A DNA stretch of 64,000 nt from Kitasatospora arboriphila (GTDB lineage Bacteria > Actinomycetota > Actinomycetes > Mycobacteriales > Mycobacteriaceae), in contig NZ_JNYV01000003.1 of NCBI RefSeq assembly GCF_000717275.1, positions 682,001 to 746,000 of the forward strand. The letters are read 5' to 3'. Numbering within the stretch: position 1 is the first letter of the stretch; every line of letters starts with the position of its first letter. Made by a program: the position numbers and the translations under genes. Below the pieces are notes generated by a model, which worked only from the letters and a program-made list of their open reading frames with translations, was not told the origin of the DNA and ran no database searches. Shown here in pieces: positions 61,015-64,000 of this stretch.

Positions 61015-62717
61015 ACGACTATGACGTGGTGGTGGTCGGATCAGGTTTCGGCGGATCGGTTGCCGCGCTACGGCTGGCCGAAAAGGGCTACAAGGTGGCC
61101 GTTCTCGAGGCCGGCCGCAGATTCACCGACGACCAGCTGCCCAAGACGAGCTGGCGACTTCGCAAGTACCTCTGGGCGCCGTGGCTGGGATGCTATGGGC
61201 TGCAACGCATCCACCTCCTGCCCGACGTATTGGTGATGGCCGGCGCGGGAGTGGGCGGCGGGTCGCTCAACTATGCCAACACGCTCTATCAACCACCGAA
61301 ACGCTTCTTCGAAGACCCGCAGTGGGGACACATCACCGACTGGCAGGACGAGCTCAATCCGTACTACGACCAGGCCCGTCGCATGCTCGGGGTGGTGGAC
61401 AACCCGCTGGTGACGGCGGCGGACAAGGTGATGCGCGAGGTGGCCGACGACATGGGCGTCGGGGACACGTTCACCACCACGCCGGTCGGCGTGTTCTTCG
61501 GCAACGGCACCGAGCGGGAGTCCGACCCGTTCTTCGGCGGGGTCGGGCCCGAACGCACAGCGTGCACCGAGTGCGGTTCTTGTATGACCGGCTGCCGCGT
61601 GGGCGCGAAGAACACCCTGGTCAAGAATTACCTGCACCTCGCCGAGAACGCCGGGGTCACCGTGTTGCCTCTCACCACGGTGCGGGCAGTGCGGCCGTCC
61701 GCCGACGGGTACGAAGTCGTCACCCGCCGCACCGGTGCCAAACTCCGGCGCAAGGACACATCGATCTTCGCCGGTCAGGTGATCTTCGCTGCCGGCACGT
61801 ACGGTACACAGAAGTTGCTGTTGGCCATGAAGGAGACCGGAGAGCTGCCGGAGCTGTCCGACCAGCTCGGGTCGGTGGTCCGCACCAACAGCGAAGCAGT
61901 GCTGGCCGCGACAGCTCGTGATCGAAAAGTCGACTACACACAGGGCATTGCCATCACGTCGTCGTTCCACCCCGACGACCACACCCACATCGAGCCGGTG
62001 CGATACGGCAAGGGCAGCAACGCCATCGGCTTGCTCCAGACCGTGCTGTCCGATGGCGGCGGGCCGGTCCCACGAGTGTTCAAGACCATCGGGGTTGCGT
62101 TGCGGCACCCGGCAGCGTTCATCCGCAGTCTGTCCGTACGGCACTGGTCAGAGAAGACGGTGATCGCGCTGGTGATGCAGACCGACGACAACTCGCTTGA
62201 GTTGGGCTCCAAGCGCACGATTTTCGGCCGCCAACTGACCAGCCGCCGCGGGGCCGGCGATCCGCCACCGTCGTGGATACCGCAGGGCCACGAAGCCATC
62301 AGGTTACTAGCCGACAAGATCGACGGAGACCCAGGCGGATCCATCGCCGAAGTGGTCAACATCCCGATGACCGCGCATTTCCTCGGCGGGTGTGTGATCG
62401 GTGCCGACGCCGACCACGGTGTCGTCGATCCCTACCACCGCATCTACGGGCATCCGGGTCTGCATGTGGTGGATGGCTCGGCGGTGAGCGCGAATCTCGG
62501 TGTCAATCCGTCGCTGACGATCACCGCTCAGGCCGAACGAGCGATCGCGATGTGGCCCAACAAGGGTGAGCAGGACAAGCGCCCCGGCCTCGGTGAGCCG
62601 TACCGCCGCGTTCCTGCCACGGCGCCACGGTCGCCGGTGGTCCCCGAGAGTGCGCCCGGAGCACTGCGTCTGCCCCTGTTCGTCACGATGCCGGAGTCCG
62701 CGAAAGGGGCTTGCTGA
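61011..62717 (+). CDS. choD: GMC oxidoreductase, cholesterol-oxidase-like (ChoD type)
   Basis: 568 residues from the ATG at 61011, overlapping the BVMO stop. The FAD motif VVVVGSGFGGSVAALRLAEK opens the protein (6-25), and GAGVGGGSLNYAN precedes the FAD. A cysteine cluster CTECGSCMTGCRVGAK (about 183-198) is notable, resembling a small Fe-S or zinc site seen in actinobacterial ChoD (Rv3409c) relatives. The C-terminal HFLGGC and GLHVVDGSAVSANLGVNPSLT complete the GMC fold. It probably oxidises an alcohol on a sterol-like or cyclic substrate. It overlaps the following gene by one base. Confidence 0.82.
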   Translation: MNDYDVVVVGSGFGGSVAALRLAEKGYKVAVLEAGRRFTDDQLPKTSWRLRKYLWAPWLGCYGLQRIHLLPDVLVMAGAGVGGGSLNYANTLYQPPKRFFEDPQWGHITDWQDELNPYYDQARRMLGVVDNPLVTAADKVMREVADDMGVGDTFTTTPVGVFFGNGTERESDPFFGGVGPERTACTECGSCMTGCRVGAKNTLVKNYLHLAENAGVTVLPLTTVRAVRPSADGYEVVTRRTGAKLRRKDTSIFAGQVIFAAGTYGTQKLLLAMKETGELPELSDQLGSVVRTNSEAVLAATARDRKVDYTQGIAITSSFHPDDHTHIEPVRYGKGSNAIGLLQTVLSDGGGPVPRVFKTIGVALRHPAAFIRSLSVRHWSEKTVIALVMQTDDNSLELGSKRTIFGRQLTSRRGAGDPPPSWIPQGHEAIRLLADKIDGDPGGSIAEVVNIPMTAHFLGGCVIGADADHGVVDPYHRIYGHPGLHVVDGSAVSANLGVNPSLTITAQAERAIAMWPNKGEQDKRPGLGEPYRRVPATAPRSPVVPESAPGALRLPLFVTMPESAKGAC

Positions 62718-63367
62718 TGTGGAGCGTTGCCGAGTCAGCGACCGATCCAGGAGACGTGCCGATCAGCTCGCCGCCCCCATGGCCGGCCGCGGTGCGCGCC
62801 ACCCTGTGGTGGCATCGGAGTACAGAGCAGGCCAAGGCCATCGGCCCGAAGGGCTCTGTCCTCCCGATCACCATCGGAATGGTCGTCGACTATCTCGACT
62901 CGCCCGTGGGCCCGTACCGGGAGATCCTGGCGAGCCCGGTACTGCGACGACCCGGTAGCGGCCTCGGCGCACTGCCGCGAATGTCGGTGCCGTTCATCGC
63001 CGTCGATTCCGCGGCCTCGGTCCATGGCGGGCGTGAGCACTGGAGTCTGCCGAAGGTGCTAGCCGAGTTCACGGGCGACGTACTCGCGGGTTCTGGTGCC
63101 GGAGGCCCTCACTGGACCGTCCAGACACAATCCGAGGGCCGTGGCCCGGCATTCCCGATCAAGGGCGATCTCGGATTCGCCCAGCCGGTGGACGGTGCGC
63201 TGCTGCTGGCCGGGGCCAAGCTGACCGGCAAGGCGCGCTATGCCCGGGTCACCGTGCTCTCCGAGGGCCCGACGTTGTCGCAGTGGCTGAAACCCGGGAC
63301 CCACCACGGACTCCAGATCGTCTCCGGCCGGATGGAGACAGGTCCGGCGACCCGGCTCGCCATCTAG
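62717..63367 (+). CDS. Acetoacetate decarboxylase-family protein
   Basis: 216 residues from the ATG at 62717, which overlaps the GMC stop (TGATG) and has a gaaagggg ribosome site. The beta-rich ADC fold is suggested by PFIAVDSAASVHGGREHWSLPKV (abridged in use) and the late SGRMETGPATRL. The Schiff-base lysine of true acetoacetate decarboxylase cannot be placed with certainty; K in LPKVLAEF or GKARYARV are candidates. Family members also include non-decarboxylating aldolase-like enzymes. As last gene of the tetR-BVMO-GMC operon, it may act on the product of the oxidative steps. Confidence 0.7.
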   Translation: MWSVAESATDPGDVPISSPPPWPAAVRATLWWHRSTEQAKAIGPKGSVLPITIGMVVDYLDSPVGPYREILASPVLRRPGSGLGALPRMSVPFIAVDSAASVHGGREHWSLPKVLAEFTGDVLAGSGAGGPHWTVQTQSEGRGPAFPIKGDLGFAQPVDGALLLAGAKLTGKARYARVTVLSEGPTLSQWLKPGTHHGLQIVSGRMETGPATRLAI

Positions 63368-63425
63368 AGCGGAGCCCGCACGGCGGCAAGGGCCCGCTCG
63401 ACGGGGGTATGGGCCCGGTCGGCGG

Positions 63426-64000
63426 TCATGACGCGGGTTGGTGTGGCTGACCGTTGCTGATGGCCCGCCACACCCGTGACGGGTTCATCGGTAATTCGTA
63501 CACCCGGACGCCCACCGCGTTGCGAATTGCACTCTCGAGCGCCGGGGCCACCGGGTTGTAGGGCGCTTCGCTCATCGACTTGGCGCCGAGCGGGCCGATC
63601 GAATCGTAGGTGTCGGCGAAAAACACCTCGGTCTCCGGCACGTCGGCGAGCTGGGGGATGTGGTAATTACGCAATACCTGGGTGAGCACCTGGCCCTCGT
63701 CGAGAATCATCTCCTCGTACAGGGCGCTGCCGATCGCCTGTGCCGCACCGCCTTCGACCTGGCCCCGGCACTGCTGCGGGTTGAGCACCACTCCGGCGTC
63801 TGCGGACTGCACCGACTGCAGGATGCGCACCTCGCCGGTGGCAGAATCGACCGCAACACGAAACGCATGGACGTTGAAGGCGATCGAGCGCGGGGTGCCG
63901 TTCTGAGTGCTCGTGGCGCGTAGCGGCCCTCCGTGGACGGTGACGATCCCGGCGAGGTCGATGAACTCCACGCCCGCCTGCACGCCTTGCGGTCCGAGGG
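63426..64000 (-). CDS. Molybdopterin-binding subunit of a xanthine-dehydrogenase-family enzyme, C-terminal part
   Basis: About 191 codons are visible and the frame continues past the right edge. The segment contains AFNVHAFRVAVDSATGEVRIL, NPQQCRGQVEGGAAQAIGSALYE, and IGPLGAKSMSEAPYNPVAPALESAIRNAVG (each abridged here to its landmark residues). It matches the end of the large Mo-MPT subunit of xanthine dehydrogenase/aldehyde oxidase/CO-dehydrogenase-like enzymes. The Glu in KSMSEAP occupies the catalytic GxGE-type position. The substrate cannot be inferred from this end. Its gene stops 59 bp after the convergent decarboxylase-like gene. Confidence 0.88.
   Translation of the reverse strand, partial: LGPQGVQAGVEFIDLAGIVTVHGGPLRATSTQNGTPRSIAFNVHAFRVAVDSATGEVRILQSVQSADAGVVLNPQQCRGQVEGGAAQAIGSALYEEMILDEGQVLTQVLRNYHIPQLADVPETEVFFADTYDSIGPLGAKSMSEAPYNPVAPALESAIRNAVGVRVYELPMNPSRVWRAISNGQPHQPAS

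Noticed and set aside
1..64000. tRNA/rRNA genes, CRISPR arrays, IS transposases, replication origins
   Set aside because: Looked for and not recognised by eye anywhere in the window; a covariance-model scan for tRNAs would settle the first point.

Overview
The window is high-GC actinobacterial DNA with densely packed genes, frequent 1-, 4- and 8-bp start/stop overlaps and GTG/TTG starts. Gene order and content match the mycolic-acid-containing Mycobacteriales. Much of 12-48 kb follows the Mycobacterium tuberculosis Rv3302c-Rv3330 neighbourhood (dacB1, sdhCDAB, cdd-deoA-add, an Rv3311-like acidic protein, upp, pmmB, deoD, amiB1/amiA1, a Rv3304-like protein, lpdA, glpD). Together with DUF222/HNH (13E12-family) and WXG/PPE-like genes this suggests Gordonia or a close relative such as Rhodococcus. 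The genus is an inference. No rRNA, tRNA, IS element or CRISPR array was recognised, and no gap without a gene exceeds 300 bases.

Layout. 0-0.4 kb: cut-off NAD-dependent epimerase. 0.5-1.8 kb: DacB-type D,D-carboxypeptidase. 1.9-9.8 kb: a polysaccharide-synthase locus. It is a four-gene minus-strand operon (BcsB-like subunit, exosortase-like membrane protein, BcsA-like GT2 synthase, GT-C-type membrane glycosyltransferase) facing a convergent glycosidase-like lipoprotein. 9.9-10.9 kb: TauD/AtsK-type sulfate-ester dioxygenase. 11-18.5 kb: a probable polyamine/amine catabolic island (class III aminotransferase, Lrp regulator, aldehyde dehydrogenase, FAD amine oxidase, Usp, APC permease). 18.7-19.7 kb: CitE-like lyase. 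19.7-23.3 kb: sdhCDAB. 23.5-26.3 kb: nucleoside salvage (cdd-deoA-add). 26.4-34.2 kb: acidic protein, a type-VII-like NlpC/P60 pair, upp, VOC protein, ABC ATPase, a membrane-anchored protein, pmmB and deoD. 34.3-39.5 kb: enoyl-CoA hydratase, two amidohydrolases, a gamma-glutamylcyclotransferase-like protein and lpdA. 39.6-45.1 kb: accessory block with an aminotransferase, an SOS-box-controlled HNH gene and a WXG-like/DUF3558/PPE-like module. 45.1-48.5 kb: glpK and glpD. 48.5-50.8 kb: OB-fold protein, thiolase and TetR. 50.9-55.5 kb: Lhr helicase. 55.6-57.4 kb: cobalamin riboswitch, cbtB, cbtA and a degenerate histidine-phosphatase protein. 57.5-58.7 kb: acyl-CoA dehydrogenase. 58.9-63.4 kb: a translationally coupled tetR-BVMO-GMC oxidoreductase-acetoacetate-decarboxylase-like operon. 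63.4-64 kb: the cut-off C-terminus of a molybdopterin hydroxylase.

How the parts work together. The nucleoside genes (cdd, deoA, add, upp, deoD, with pmmB as a sugar-phosphate mutase) form a salvage district. glpK/glpD take glycerol to dihydroxyacetone phosphate. sdh links the TCA cycle to quinones. The least familiar parts are the synthase locus with its cysteine-poor exosortase-like protein, the two type-VII-substrate-like modules without secretion machinery beside them, and the B12-controlled cobalt uptake operon whose third protein has lost both phosphatase histidines. Regulatory DNA read directly includes a perfect LexA/SOS box, a cobalamin riboswitch with a hairpin against the ribosome binding site, two TetR-type palindromes, a DtxR/IdeR-like box, several hairpin terminators and three sets of short direct or tandem repeats.
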